A stretch of DNA of 64,000 nucleotides from Terriglobia bacterium (lineage in GTDB: Bacteria > Acidobacteriota > Terriglobia > JAJPHL01): NCBI GenBank assembly GCA_021325275.1, contig JAJPHL010000009.1, positions 124,001 to 188,000 of the forward strand. Reading direction: 5' to 3'. The position numbers and the translations under genes are program-made. The notes under the pieces are model-generated. The model had not been told where the DNA came from and searched no databases. It worked only from the letters and a program-made list of their open reading frames with translations. Every line of letters starts with the position of its first letter. The first letter of the stretch is position 1. Shown in pieces: positions 18,364 through 26,559 of this stretch.

Positions 18364-19578
18364 TTATCGCGGAACCGCGCGAACGGGATGGTCTTTCGGC
18401 AGGATCGCCGCGAGGAAAAACCCGAGAACGGGAAACACCAGCCACGAGCCGAGCGCGACCTGCAACGACGAGTGATCGGCGAGCCAGCCGGTGACGGGAA
18501 TCAGCACCAGACCCGCCATGCCCCACGCGAAGCCCATCATCATCGCGGAAATCGTGCCGGCTTGCGACGGCACCAGTTGTTGCGCCATCACCACGTTCAC
18601 CGGAACGGTGAACAAGAGGATCGCGCCGCCGATCACCAGTCCTGCCACCGACGTCGCGCCGCCGCCGAGAATGAAGACGCACAGGAGCGGCACCGACGCG
18701 ATCATCGAAATCATAATGATGCGCCGCCCGCCGAAGCGATCGGCGAGATGTCCGCCCGCGAATCCGCCCACGGCGCCGCCGACCAAATAGAGCGACGTGA
18801 TGTATCCGGCCATCGTGGGCGTGTACGCGCGCTCGCGCGTAAGAAAGAGCGGCAAAAACTGGTTGTAGGTCACCTGCACCGTCGAGCGGATGAAGACCAA
18901 CAAATACAGGATGATCAACTGCGTCTTGAACGGACGGAATTCTTCCCAGTCGATTCCGCGCCGTGTGCGGTCAGCCGGCCGCGTGTGTAACGGAAGAAAC
19001 GCGAACAGCAGCGCGGTCATCGCCACGCCGAGCAATCCGATCCACACCACGTTCGAGAGTCCCCAATGTGCGGAGACATACGAAAAAACGCTCGGGCCGA
19101 TCGCCAGACCCAGAGATCCCGAGCTGACGAACACGGCCATGCCCTGCGGTTTCTTGCGCGCGAGTCCCGCGATGGAATTGGACGCACCCTGCGGATGAAA
19201 CGACGCGATGCCCGCGCCGCCGAGTACCGCCAGCGCCAGCGTCCACCCGAATGTGGGCGCGCGGCCGACCGAGGAAACGAAGATGCCGGCCACCGCGGGC
19301 GCCAGCGCCGCGAACATGCGCGTATGAAAACGGTCGGCGAGATAGCCGTAGAGCGGCTGCGTAACGGAATTCGAGAAAACAAATGTACCCGCCAGGATTC
19401 CCGCTTGCGTGAGCGACAAGTGCAACTTGTCGGCGAGCATCGGCTGTAGCGCGCCGATCGCGCTCGAGTACAAATCGACCACCGCATGTCCGCACGAGAG
19501 CAACACGAGCGTCAACACGGCGCCTTTCGCATGTTCGAGACGCTGAGACTCCACCGACAATGTTGCGGGCGCGGCCAT
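18364..19578 (-). CDS. MFS transporter, fosmidomycin-resistance (Fsr)-like
   Basis: A 404-residue transporter with 12 predicted helices. The early HAVVDLYSSAIGALQPMLADK and the loop motif YGYLADRFHTR resemble the Fsr efflux branch of the major facilitators. GGFAGGHLADRFGGRR is the matching loop in the second half. It probably exports a small molecule, but resistance to fosmidomycin is only a family label. It lies 14 nt upstream of def on the same strand. A 190-nt gap containing a large inverted repeat separates it from the upstream cupin gene. Confidence 0.82.
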   Translation of the reverse strand: MAAPATLSVESQRLEHAKGAVLTLVLLSCGHAVVDLYSSAIGALQPMLADKLHLSLTQAGILAGTFVFSNSVTQPLYGYLADRFHTRMFAALAPAVAGIFVSSVGRAPTFGWTLALAVLGGAGIASFHPQGASNSIAGLARKKPQGMAVFVSSGSLGLAIGPSVFSYVSAHWGLSNVVWIGLLGVAMTALLFAFLPLHTRPADRTRRGIDWEEFRPFKTQLIILYLLVFIRSTVQVTYNQFLPLFLTRERAYTPTMAGYITSLYLVGGAVGGFAGGHLADRFGGRRIIMISMIASVPLLCVFILGGGATSVAGLVIGGAILLFTVPVNVVMAQQLVPSQAGTISAMMMGFAWGMAGLVLIPVTGWLADHSSLQVALGSWLVFPVLGFFLAAILPKDHPVRAVPR

Positions 19579-19611
19579 AGGTAAGCGTAAATTATATGCC
19601 AGCGAGGATTA

Positions 19612-19769
19612 ACACGGAGATCACAGAGCATTCAGAGGGCACAGAGAAGGACGGGGGAATTTAACAAGAGGTAAAGGACTCACGGGGTGAAGAGCGAAGG
19701 CGCGTTTCGTTTCGTCCATCCAATTCTTGTTCTGCTCTGTGTCCTCTGAGATCTCTGTGATCTCCGTGT
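19612..19769. repeat. Long word-repeat inverted array (CACGGAGATCACAGAG type)
   Basis: The outer arms at 19612-19628 and 19753-19769 are a perfect 17-bp inverted repeat, with unit ACACGGAGATCACAGAG. The pairing continues inward with few mismatches (19629-19646 against 19735-19752, unit GGGCACAGAG), giving arms of about 35 nt around an 88-nt loop. The loop itself has AACAAGA/TCTTGTT pairing. The right arm ends exactly on the first base of the cupin stop codon. The array fills the whole cupin-MFS gap. Confidence 0.85.
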
Positions 19770-20119
19770 CAAATTGCGGGGGCCGGCACGCGATCACCGT
19801 GACTGTGCGGGTGCGAAACAACGAGGAATCGCACCGGCTCGGCTGACTTGTTGCGAATGCAGTGCGGAACGCCCGGTGGAATGTGCACGCCTTGCCCGGG
19901 CATCAGCGGCACGTCGCGACCGTCGATTTCCATCTCGGCCGCGCCACTCAATATGTAGAAAAACTGTCGCGCCTTCTGGTGATAATGCCGGACCTCTGAC
20001 GTGCCCGGCGGCATTTGTTCTTCGATCACGCCAAGCGACGGCTCGCGCACAAGGTGCCAACCGTCGCACGAATCGCCCCAAAAGTAATGCTCGGCGTTGT
20101 CGGGACTAATCACGCTCAC
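19769..20119 (-). CDS. Cupin domain protein
   Basis: A 116-residue single-domain cupin. Motif 1 is HYHQKARQFFYILSG with the metal-binding His and Glu-like positions, and motif 2 is PGQGVHIPPGVPHCIRN with the second His. Small cupins of this form bind a metal and act as isomerases, dioxygenases or sensors; the specific role is unknown. GTG 20119 overlaps the smc stop (GTGA), so it is translated with smc. Coupling of a cupin to smc is unusual, and I infer no functional tie. Confidence 0.85.
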   Translation of the reverse strand: MSVISPDNAEHYFWGDSCDGWHLVREPSLGVIEEQMPPGTSEVRHYHQKARQFFYILSGAAEMEIDGRDVPLMPGQGVHIPPGVPHCIRNKSAEPVRFLVVSHPHSHGDRVPAPAI

Positions 20120-23100
20120 GCTACGATTTGCAGCCCCGGATTTTCTCGGAAGCGCACCGAAACGAGTTTCGATACGCCCGGCTCCGGCATCGTGACGCCG
20201 TAAAGCACCGGCGCCGCTTCCATCGTCTTCTTGCTGTGCGTGATGATGATGAACTGTGTGGTCAAGCTCATCTTGCCCACCAATTCCGTGAAGCGGCCGA
20301 TGTTCGATTCGTCGAGCGGCGCGTCCACTTCGTCGAGGATGCAGAAGGGACTCGGCTGATAGCGGAACACCGCCAAGAGCAGGGCGAGCGCCGTGAGCGC
20401 TTTTTCGCCACCGCTCAACAGCAGCACGTTCTGCAACCGTTTGCCCGGTGGTTGCACGATCAAATCGATGCCAGCTTCGCTGGCCTTCACGCCGGTTCCC
20501 GCCGTGGCTTCGCCCGCCGATTCGTCGGTGGTCATGCGCATGGCGCCGTAACCGCCGCCGAAGAGCGTGCGGAACGTCTCTTGGAAATTCGCGCTGATCG
20601 CTTCGAACGCGGCTTCGAATTGTTGGCGCGACACCGCGTCGATTTCCTGAATCGCTTGCTCAGTGTCGCGGATGGAATCGAGCAAATCGTTCTGCTGCGT
20701 CGAAAGGAATTCATGGCGCGTGTTGGCTTCCTGAAATTCCTCGAGCGCCATCATGTTCACCGGACCCAGCGACTCGATCTTGTCGCGGATGGCGAGTGCC
20801 TGCTGCTCGGCGGTGGCGAGCGCTTCGCCTTCCAGCAGCGCCAGCACCGGCGCCGCCGCCGTGCCTTCGCCGGCCGGTAACGCTGCCAGCATTTCGTTGC
20901 GCATTTCCTCCAGTGTCGCGCCCATCTCCGCGCGGCACGTTTCTTCCAAGTGCGCGAGATCGCTTTCCAGCCGCGCCTGCTTAACGTCGACTTCCGTCTT
21001 GCGTTCGCGCACCACTTCCAACTCGGCGCGCGCGGCGCGGATTTCTTCCTCGATGCCGGCCATGCGCGAGCGTCCCGATTCCAGTTCCGCTTGTAACTCA
21101 GCCGCCGACTCTTCCGACGACTTCCGCTCGACCGCCGCTTGTTCGGCCCGTTCAGCCAAAGCGGCGCAATCGGCGCGCAGGCGCTCGATTTCCGAAGTGC
21201 CGCTGGAAGACTGCCGCTGCAATTCGGCTAGTTTGGCGCGCTCGGCGGCGAGCGTGTGATCCAAGCGATCGAGTGCCGCCGCGGCGGCCTTGCCGCGTTC
21301 TTCGAGCGCCGCGCCGCGGGCCCGTGTTTCGCTCAGTTCGTGCGCTACCGTAGCGCGCCGCGATGCGCCTTCTTCCACGGCGGCCGTCAGCGCCGCCATT
21401 TGCGAATCGGCTTCGGCGCGACGCAGCGCGCGAACCTCGAGGCCGTCGCGGAATCCCGCCGCTTGTTCGGCAGCGCGCGCCAGTTCCTGCTCGATGCGTT
21501 CAATTTCCAGCGCCGCGACAGAAACGCGCTCGCCCGCGCGGCTCAACGTTTGCGCGATCTGCTTCAGTTCCTGATCGCTTCCGGCGCGGATCTTCTCCTG
21601 CTCCACTTGCCGCGATCGTAGCGACTCCATTTCGTCGCGACCACGCTTCGATTCATCTTCCAAGCGGCGCTGTTTGGCCACGCGCTGCTCGATTTGTTCC
21701 GCCAGCTCGACGGCGCGCGGCGTCAACTCGCGAAGTTCACGCTTCAGCGCGAGAGGTCCCGCATTGGTGCGTTTGCCGCCGGTGACGGTGTAGCCGTGGA
21801 AACATTCGCCTTCCGGCGCGAGGAAATAATATTCCGGATGCGCCGCCGCCAACTGCCGGCCGGTTTCGGGCGAGTCGACGAGATAGCAATTCTTCAAGCG
21901 CGGCAAAAGCGCCGCCGTCGACGCCGCGAATCCATTGTTCAAGCGAATGTGATTCATCAAGCTGCCGAGGACTTTTGACGCGTCCATCGGCGGCAGCGAT
22001 CCGGGCGTGGCCCACGAGAAAACCGCATCCTTCGGCGGATGCACAAGGAACGTGGCGCGGCCGCCGGCTTCCTGGCGCAGCAAATGCAAACCGTCGGAGG
22101 CGGCGTTCCAGTCTCCCACGACCACGTATTCCAATTCTTCCTTTAGAAAATCTTCCACCTGCGGTTCGTACGCGCTGTCGACTTCGAGATAGTCGGCGAG
22201 AATTCCGAGCGGTTTGAAATTCACGGCGCGTCCCGCTTCGGTCTCGGCGAAAAGATTCTTCACCGTCTCGGCGGTGTAAGCGCGATGCGAGAGGATTTGT
22301 TCGAGCGAATCGCGGCGCGCCTTGACGGCGGCGTGTTCGTCGCGCAGCGCCGCGAGTTCCTGCTGATTCGTGCCGCTTTCGGCCGAGAGTTCCTGCAGGC
22401 GCGCTTCGAGCGACGCTTTGCGTTCTTCCACGCTGGCCAATTCCATTTGCTGCTGGGACATCAGTCCCAACAACTCGCTGCGCCGCGCGCGGGACTGGTC
22501 TTCTTCCTGCGCGGCGGCCTGGCGATCGCGTTCGGTGCGCTCGCGAGCGCGTCCCAGTCCCGCGGAGTATTCTTCCACTTGCGCGAGCTGGTTTTTCAAC
22601 TCGGAAACTTCGCCGAGCATCAGAATGAGAAACGCGCGCAGCGACTCGAGATCGCTTTGGCGCGACCGCAGATCCGTTTCCGCGGCGGCCAGTTCCGTTT
22701 GCAGCCGCGCGACGTCCTGCCGCGACGCATCAAGGTCCGCTTGCGCGGCGGCCAGCGCTTCCACCGACGCGCTGCGCTCCGATTCCATGGCGGCTACGCG
22801 TTCGGCGGCGAGTTCGGCCTGCATCGCTGCTTCTTTCATGCGCGTTTCAATCTCGCCGATTTGGCTTTCCTGAAACGCGATGCGATTGCGCGCGCGATCC
22901 ATTTCCAGATCGAGCGCGGCGAGCGCTTCGCGCTTGCGGCGCAGCAAATCTTCCTTCTCGTAGCGCGACCGCGAGAGGTCGAATTGCTCCTGCTCGAGCG
23001 CCTCGACGCGCGCGCCGTGGCTTTGCAGCACCTCGGCCATGGCGGCGCGTTCGCGTCCCGCGTCTTCGGCTTGGCGCACGATCTCCGCGCCGCGGCTCAG

Positions 23101-23928
23101 GTACACGAGCCGCAATTGTCCGCGCAATTCGTCGCGCATTTCACCGTAGCGGCGCGCCTTCGACGCCTGGCGCTTCAGCGAATTCACCTGGCGCGATACT
23201 TCTTCCAAAATGTCGTTGACGCGATTCAGATTTTGCCGCGACGCTTCCAGCTTCGCTTCCGCCAAGCGGCGTTTCGTCTTGAAGCGCGTGACCCCGGCCG
23301 CTTCTTCGATGATCGCGCGGCGATCATAGGGCTTCGAACTGAGGATTTGGCCGATGCGTCCCTGTTCGATGATCGCGTAGGAATTGGGACCGAGTCCCGT
23401 ACCCATGAAAATGTCTTGAATATCGCGCAGCCGGCAGATTTGTCCGTTCAGGAGATATTCGCTTTCGCCGGAGCGGAACAAGCGCCGCGACACCACCACT
23501 TCACGAGACCGCTTTTTGTGCGGCGGATGATGCTCGACGCGCACGGGAACGGGGCCCGCGTGTTCGGCCGGCGCTGGTTCTTCCGCGGCCGGCTCCCGCG
23601 CCGGTTCGAGAGCGAGTTGTGGCGGTTCTTCGGCGGCCGCCTCGGGCTCTTCCTCGTAATCCGGATCGACCATCGTGAGCGTGACTTCCGCCATGCCGGT
23701 CGGTTTGCGATCGCGTGTGCCGTTGAAAATCACATCGGCCATGCGCTCGCCGCGCAGCGATTTCGCGGACTGCTCGCCGAGCACCCAGTTAATAGCGTCG
23801 CTGACGTTGGACTTGCCGCATCCATTCGGTCCCACGATGGCGGCCACGCCGCCGCCGGGAAAATTCATATTGGTGCGGTCGCAGAACGACTTAAACCCGA
23901 CCATGTCGACTCGTTTAAGTTTCAGCAA
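20116..23928 (-). CDS. smc: Chromosome partition/condensation protein SMC
   Basis: A 1270-residue SMC ATPase that forms the ring-shaped condensin core with ScpA and ScpB. The N-terminal head has Walker A GPNGCGKS at residues 33-40. Two long coiled coils (Glu/Arg/Ala-rich heptads) flank a hinge at about residues 530-690. The C-terminal head has the ABC signature LLSGGEKALTALAL and Walker B CILDEVDAPLD. The oddity is a ~50-residue Glu/Ala/Pro-rich insertion at about residues 88-141, between the usual EVTLT strand and VVVSRRLFRSGESEY; this explains part of the extra length over ~1190. It is divergent from the PqaA-like gene across 160 nt. Confidence 0.97.
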   Translation of the reverse strand: MLKLKRVDMVGFKSFCDRTNMNFPGGGVAAIVGPNGCGKSNVSDAINWVLGEQSAKSLRGERMADVIFNGTRDRKPTGMAEVTLTMVDPDYEEEPEAAAEEPPQLALEPAREPAAEEPAPAEHAGPVPVRVEHHPPHKKRSREVVVSRRLFRSGESEYLLNGQICRLRDIQDIFMGTGLGPNSYAIIEQGRIGQILSSKPYDRRAIIEEAAGVTRFKTKRRLAEAKLEASRQNLNRVNDILEEVSRQVNSLKRQASKARRYGEMRDELRGQLRLVYLSRGAEIVRQAEDAGRERAAMAEVLQSHGARVEALEQEQFDLSRSRYEKEDLLRRKREALAALDLEMDRARNRIAFQESQIGEIETRMKEAAMQAELAAERVAAMESERSASVEALAAAQADLDASRQDVARLQTELAAAETDLRSRQSDLESLRAFLILMLGEVSELKNQLAQVEEYSAGLGRARERTERDRQAAAQEEDQSRARRSELLGLMSQQQMELASVEERKASLEARLQELSAESGTNQQELAALRDEHAAVKARRDSLEQILSHRAYTAETVKNLFAETEAGRAVNFKPLGILADYLEVDSAYEPQVEDFLKEELEYVVVGDWNAASDGLHLLRQEAGGRATFLVHPPKDAVFSWATPGSLPPMDASKVLGSLMNHIRLNNGFAASTAALLPRLKNCYLVDSPETGRQLAAAHPEYYFLAPEGECFHGYTVTGGKRTNAGPLALKRELRELTPRAVELAEQIEQRVAKQRRLEDESKRGRDEMESLRSRQVEQEKIRAGSDQELKQIAQTLSRAGERVSVAALEIERIEQELARAAEQAAGFRDGLEVRALRRAEADSQMAALTAAVEEGASRRATVAHELSETRARGAALEERGKAAAAALDRLDHTLAAERAKLAELQRQSSSGTSEIERLRADCAALAERAEQAAVERKSSEESAAELQAELESGRSRMAGIEEEIRAARAELEVVRERKTEVDVKQARLESDLAHLEETCRAEMGATLEEMRNEMLAALPAGEGTAAAPVLALLEGEALATAEQQALAIRDKIESLGPVNMMALEEFQEANTRHEFLSTQQNDLLDSIRDTEQAIQEIDAVSRQQFEAAFEAISANFQETFRTLFGGGYGAMRMTTDESAGEATAGTGVKASEAGIDLIVQPPGKRLQNVLLLSGGEKALTALALLLAVFRYQPSPFCILDEVDAPLDESNIGRFTELVGKMSLTTQFIIITHSKKTMEAAPVLYGVTMPEPGVSKLVSVRFRENPGLQIVA

Positions 23929-24088
23929 GGCGGTACACCTCTCTCTCGGTCTTATAGCGATGGTTCATCCTACGTCCGAGATGCCGCCCATGGCAAGCAA
24001 AAAGTACACCTTATATAGCGGACCCATGGGCCTAGGCCCTATATGTTGGGGTGCGGTGGTGCTCCTGACGCGTGCGATAATCTACCGC

Positions 24089-25522
24089 ATGTCTACAAAG
24101 CACCTCCACTTGCGAGTGATTCTACCCGTTCTTCTCCTTGTCGCCGCCGCAGGCGCCCAAAATGCAACGAAGCCGACCGCGCTGGATCGCTACTTGGCGC
24201 AAAAAGATTCCGTCTACGCGTGGAAATTGGTCAACACCATTCCCGGCGAAGGCTATAAGACGTACGTGCTCGACATGACGTCGCAAACCTGGCGCACCGC
24301 TAAAGAAGTCGACCAACCGGTGTGGCGCCATTGGGTGACGATCGTATGCCCCGATCGCCCGACGAATACCAAGGGCTTCATGTACATCAACGGCGGATCG
24401 AGCAAAGATCCGCAGCCGACCAAACCCTCGGAGCGCGCCATGCGCATCGCGCTGGAAGGGGGATCATGCGCCGCGGAGGTGAGCAACATTCCGAATCAAC
24501 CGCTTCACTTCACCGACTCGCCGGACAAGGCGCGCAGCGAGGACGACATCATCGCGTACTCGCGCGTGAAGCACTTTGCAACCAAGGACGATTATTGGCT
24601 GGTGCGGCTGGCGATGGTGAAAGGCGCCGTGCGTGCGATGGACGCAACGCAGGAGTTTCTCGCCAGCGAAGCGGGCGGCGGGCGGAAAGTGGATCAATTT
24701 GTTGTGGCCGGCGGATCGAAGCGCGGTTGGACCACGTGGCTGGTCGGCGCGGCCGATCCCAAACCGGGCCGCGTGATGGCGATCATGCCGATTGTGATCG
24801 ACGCGCTGAACAGTGAGGAAGTCACCAAACATCATTTTGAGGCGTACGGGTTTTTCTCCTCGTCGCTAAACGACTACGTGAATCACGGCATTTTTCCGCA
24901 CATGATCGGCACGCCGCAGTATCGTGCGGTGCTGAACATTGAGGACCCGTATGAGTATCGCGATCGCGCCAGCCTGAAAATCCCCAAGTTCATGATCAAC
25001 GCGTCGGGCGATCAGTTTTTCCTGCCCGACGGATCGCAGTTCTACTACAAAGATTTGCCGGAGCCGAAATACTTGCGCTACGTCGAGAACGCCAAGCACA
25101 ATCTGGCGGGGTCGGACGCCGTCGACAGCATGGTGGCGTTCTATCAGGCCGTGACCAGGGGGAAAGCGGTGCCGCGCTTCACATGGACGAAGGAAAAAGA
25201 CGGCACGTTGGTGGTTCGCTCGGCCGTTTCGCCGCTTGCGGTGAATCTGTGGCAAGCATCGAATCCCAACGCACGCGATTTTCGCGTGGACACGATTGGA
25301 CCGGCCTACAAATCGTCGCCGTTGCGTCCCGCGCCGGATGGCACGTTTGTGGCGAAGGTGCCGGCGCCGGATAAAGGATACACGGCGTTCTTCGTCCAGA
25401 TGGTTTATCCCGGACCTGATAAGGTCCCGTTCAAGATGACCACGGAAGTCAGCGTGGTTCCCGACACGCTCCCGTTCAAGTGGGCGGACGCCGCCAAGAA
25501 ATACGCGGACACCAAAAAGTAA
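24089..25522 (+). CDS. PhoPQ-activated pathogenicity-related (PqaA-like) secreted protein
   Basis: A 477-residue exported protein with a signal peptide (LRVILPVLLLVAAAGAQ). The body matches the PhoPQ_related/PqaA family, an alpha/beta-hydrolase-like fold first known from Salmonella. VAGGSKRGWTTWLVGA holds the nucleophile-like Ser in GGSKRG, and later segments GDQFFLPDGSQFYYKDLP and ENAKHNLAG include the conserved His. The substrate is unknown. ATG 24089 is preferred; longer in-frame extensions run into smc. It is convergent with an SDR gene, and a perfect 38-bp hairpin occupies the gap. Confidence 0.88.
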   Translation: MSTKHLHLRVILPVLLLVAAAGAQNATKPTALDRYLAQKDSVYAWKLVNTIPGEGYKTYVLDMTSQTWRTAKEVDQPVWRHWVTIVCPDRPTNTKGFMYINGGSSKDPQPTKPSERAMRIALEGGSCAAEVSNIPNQPLHFTDSPDKARSEDDIIAYSRVKHFATKDDYWLVRLAMVKGAVRAMDATQEFLASEAGGGRKVDQFVVAGGSKRGWTTWLVGAADPKPGRVMAIMPIVIDALNSEEVTKHHFEAYGFFSSSLNDYVNHGIFPHMIGTPQYRAVLNIEDPYEYRDRASLKIPKFMINASGDQFFLPDGSQFYYKDLPEPKYLRYVENAKHNLAGSDAVDSMVAFYQAVTRGKAVPRFTWTKEKDGTLVVRSAVSPLAVNLWQASNPNARDFRVDTIGPAYKSSPLRPAPDGTFVAKVPAPDKGYTAFFVQMVYPGPDKVPFKMTTEVSVVPDTLPFKWADAAKKYADTKK

Positions 25523-25524
25523 CA

Positions 25525-25615
25525 AAAAACGCAACCGCAGATGAACGCAGATAAACGCAGATGAGATCGAGGTTTTTATCTGCGTTTATCTGCGTTCATC
25601 TGCGGTTGCGTTTTT
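25525..25615. repeat. Perfect 38-bp inverted repeat made of CGCAGAT words
   Basis: The arms at 25525-25562 and 25578-25615 are exact reverse complements over all 38 nt, with a 15-nt loop. Each arm is a row of ~10-nt words of the form RAACGCAGAT, preceded by AAAAACGCAACC. The array fills the 95-nt gap between the convergent PqaA-like and SDR genes and has A/T runs at both ends, so it could work as a two-way terminator. The regular internal word structure is not needed for that. The same word appears at 44135-44162. Confidence 0.95.
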
Positions 25616-25617
25616 CG

Positions 25618-26406
25618 TTACAGCAATCCCTTGGCGAATCCGCCATCGACGGGAATGCTGGTGCCCGTCACATAGCTGGCTTGTTCGGAGCAGAGAAACG
25701 CGACGGTCGCGGCGAATTCCTCGGGACGTCCGAGGCGTCCCATGGGGATGTTCGATGTCCACAAGGCGTGCGCTTGCTCCACGGTGATCCCGCGCGCTTT
25801 CGAAATCGCTTGGCCGAGCTCGGCGAGGCGGTCGGTGAGCGTGAATCCCGGACAAATGTTGTTCACGAGAATATTGTCCTTGCCGAATTCGTTCGCCAGC
25901 GTTTTCGCGAGCCCCGTGGCGCCGGCGCGTACTGCGTTCGAAAGCATCAGACCGTCGATCGGTTGCTTGATCGAAACGGAAGTGATCGTGACGAGGCGTC
26001 CCCAGCGCGCGCGCTGCATGTGCGGGATCACTTCGCGCGCGAAATAAACGGTGGACATCAAGTTCAAGTCGATGGCGCGCCGCCATTCGTCGACGGAAAT
26101 ATCGAGAAATCCTTTGGATGGTGGACCGCCGGCGTTGGTCACGCAAATGTCGAGGCGTCCAAAGCGCGCAGCGGTGTCGGCGACGAACGAGCTCACGGCT
26201 TCCCCGTCGGTGACATCTAGAGCGCGGTGAAAAACTTGCGTGCCGTGCTTGGCGATGGACGCGGCCGCGGCAGAGAGCCCGGCGGCGTCGCGCGAGCACA
26301 TGGCGATGTTCGCGCCTTCCGCGGCGAGCGCGTGCGCCACCGCGAGTCCTAAACCCTTTGACGATGCTGCGACGATCGCGGCGCGTCCACTGATTCCTAG
26401 ATCCAT
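25618..26406 (-). CDS. SDR family oxidoreductase (BKR-like, atypical)
   Basis: A 262-residue Rossmann-fold protein. The cofactor loop reads AASSKGLG instead of the usual TGxxxGxG, and NAGG is present at the strand 4 position. The catalytic YxxxK is missing: the equivalent stretch reads GLMLSNAVRAGATGLAKTLA. This combination fits the BKR-like SDR subgroup (cd05344 type), whose members lack a perfect tetrad. The C-terminus (SYVTGTSIPVDGGFAKG) is canonical. Activity is therefore uncertain. It is divergent from a methyltransferase across a word-repeat array and convergent with the PqaA-like gene. Confidence 0.85.
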   Translation of the reverse strand: MDLGISGRAAIVAASSKGLGLAVAHALAAEGANIAMCSRDAAGLSAAAASIAKHGTQVFHRALDVTDGEAVSSFVADTAARFGRLDICVTNAGGPPSKGFLDISVDEWRRAIDLNLMSTVYFAREVIPHMQRARWGRLVTITSVSIKQPIDGLMLSNAVRAGATGLAKTLANEFGKDNILVNNICPGFTLTDRLAELGQAISKARGITVEQAHALWTSNIPMGRLGRPEEFAATVAFLCSEQASYVTGTSIPVDGGFAKGLL

Positions 26407-26420
26407 CCACCGATCTTAAT

Positions 26421-26559
26421 CCACAGATCAGGAAACTACTATCCACAGATTACACAGATGGCACAGATGAGGATGGCGCAAACGCTACCGTTCGCTAGAT
26501 CCTCTGCTCTTGAATCTGTGTAATCTGTGTAATCTGTGGATTGTGTTTGTTAATCTGTG
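26421..26559. repeat. Word-repeat inverted array (ATCCACAGATTACACAGAT type)
   Basis: ATCCACAGATTACACAGAT at 26441-26459 is the exact reverse complement of 26523-26541 (19 bp). Extra half-units lie outside (CCACAGAT at 26421-26428 and AATCTGTGG at 26552-26560), and additional CACAGAT/ATCTGTG words lie inside. The array occupies the divergent gap between the SDR and the methyltransferase. The GTG start codon of the methyltransferase lies inside the last word. No separate promoter-like sequence was evident. Confidence 0.88.

Noticed and set aside
22285-24018. 577-codon plus-strand open frame antisense to smc
   Set aside because: It is a shadow of the GC-rich smc coding strand: composition is Arg/Ala/Phe/His-rich without any family motif, while smc on the other strand has all of its ATPase motifs.
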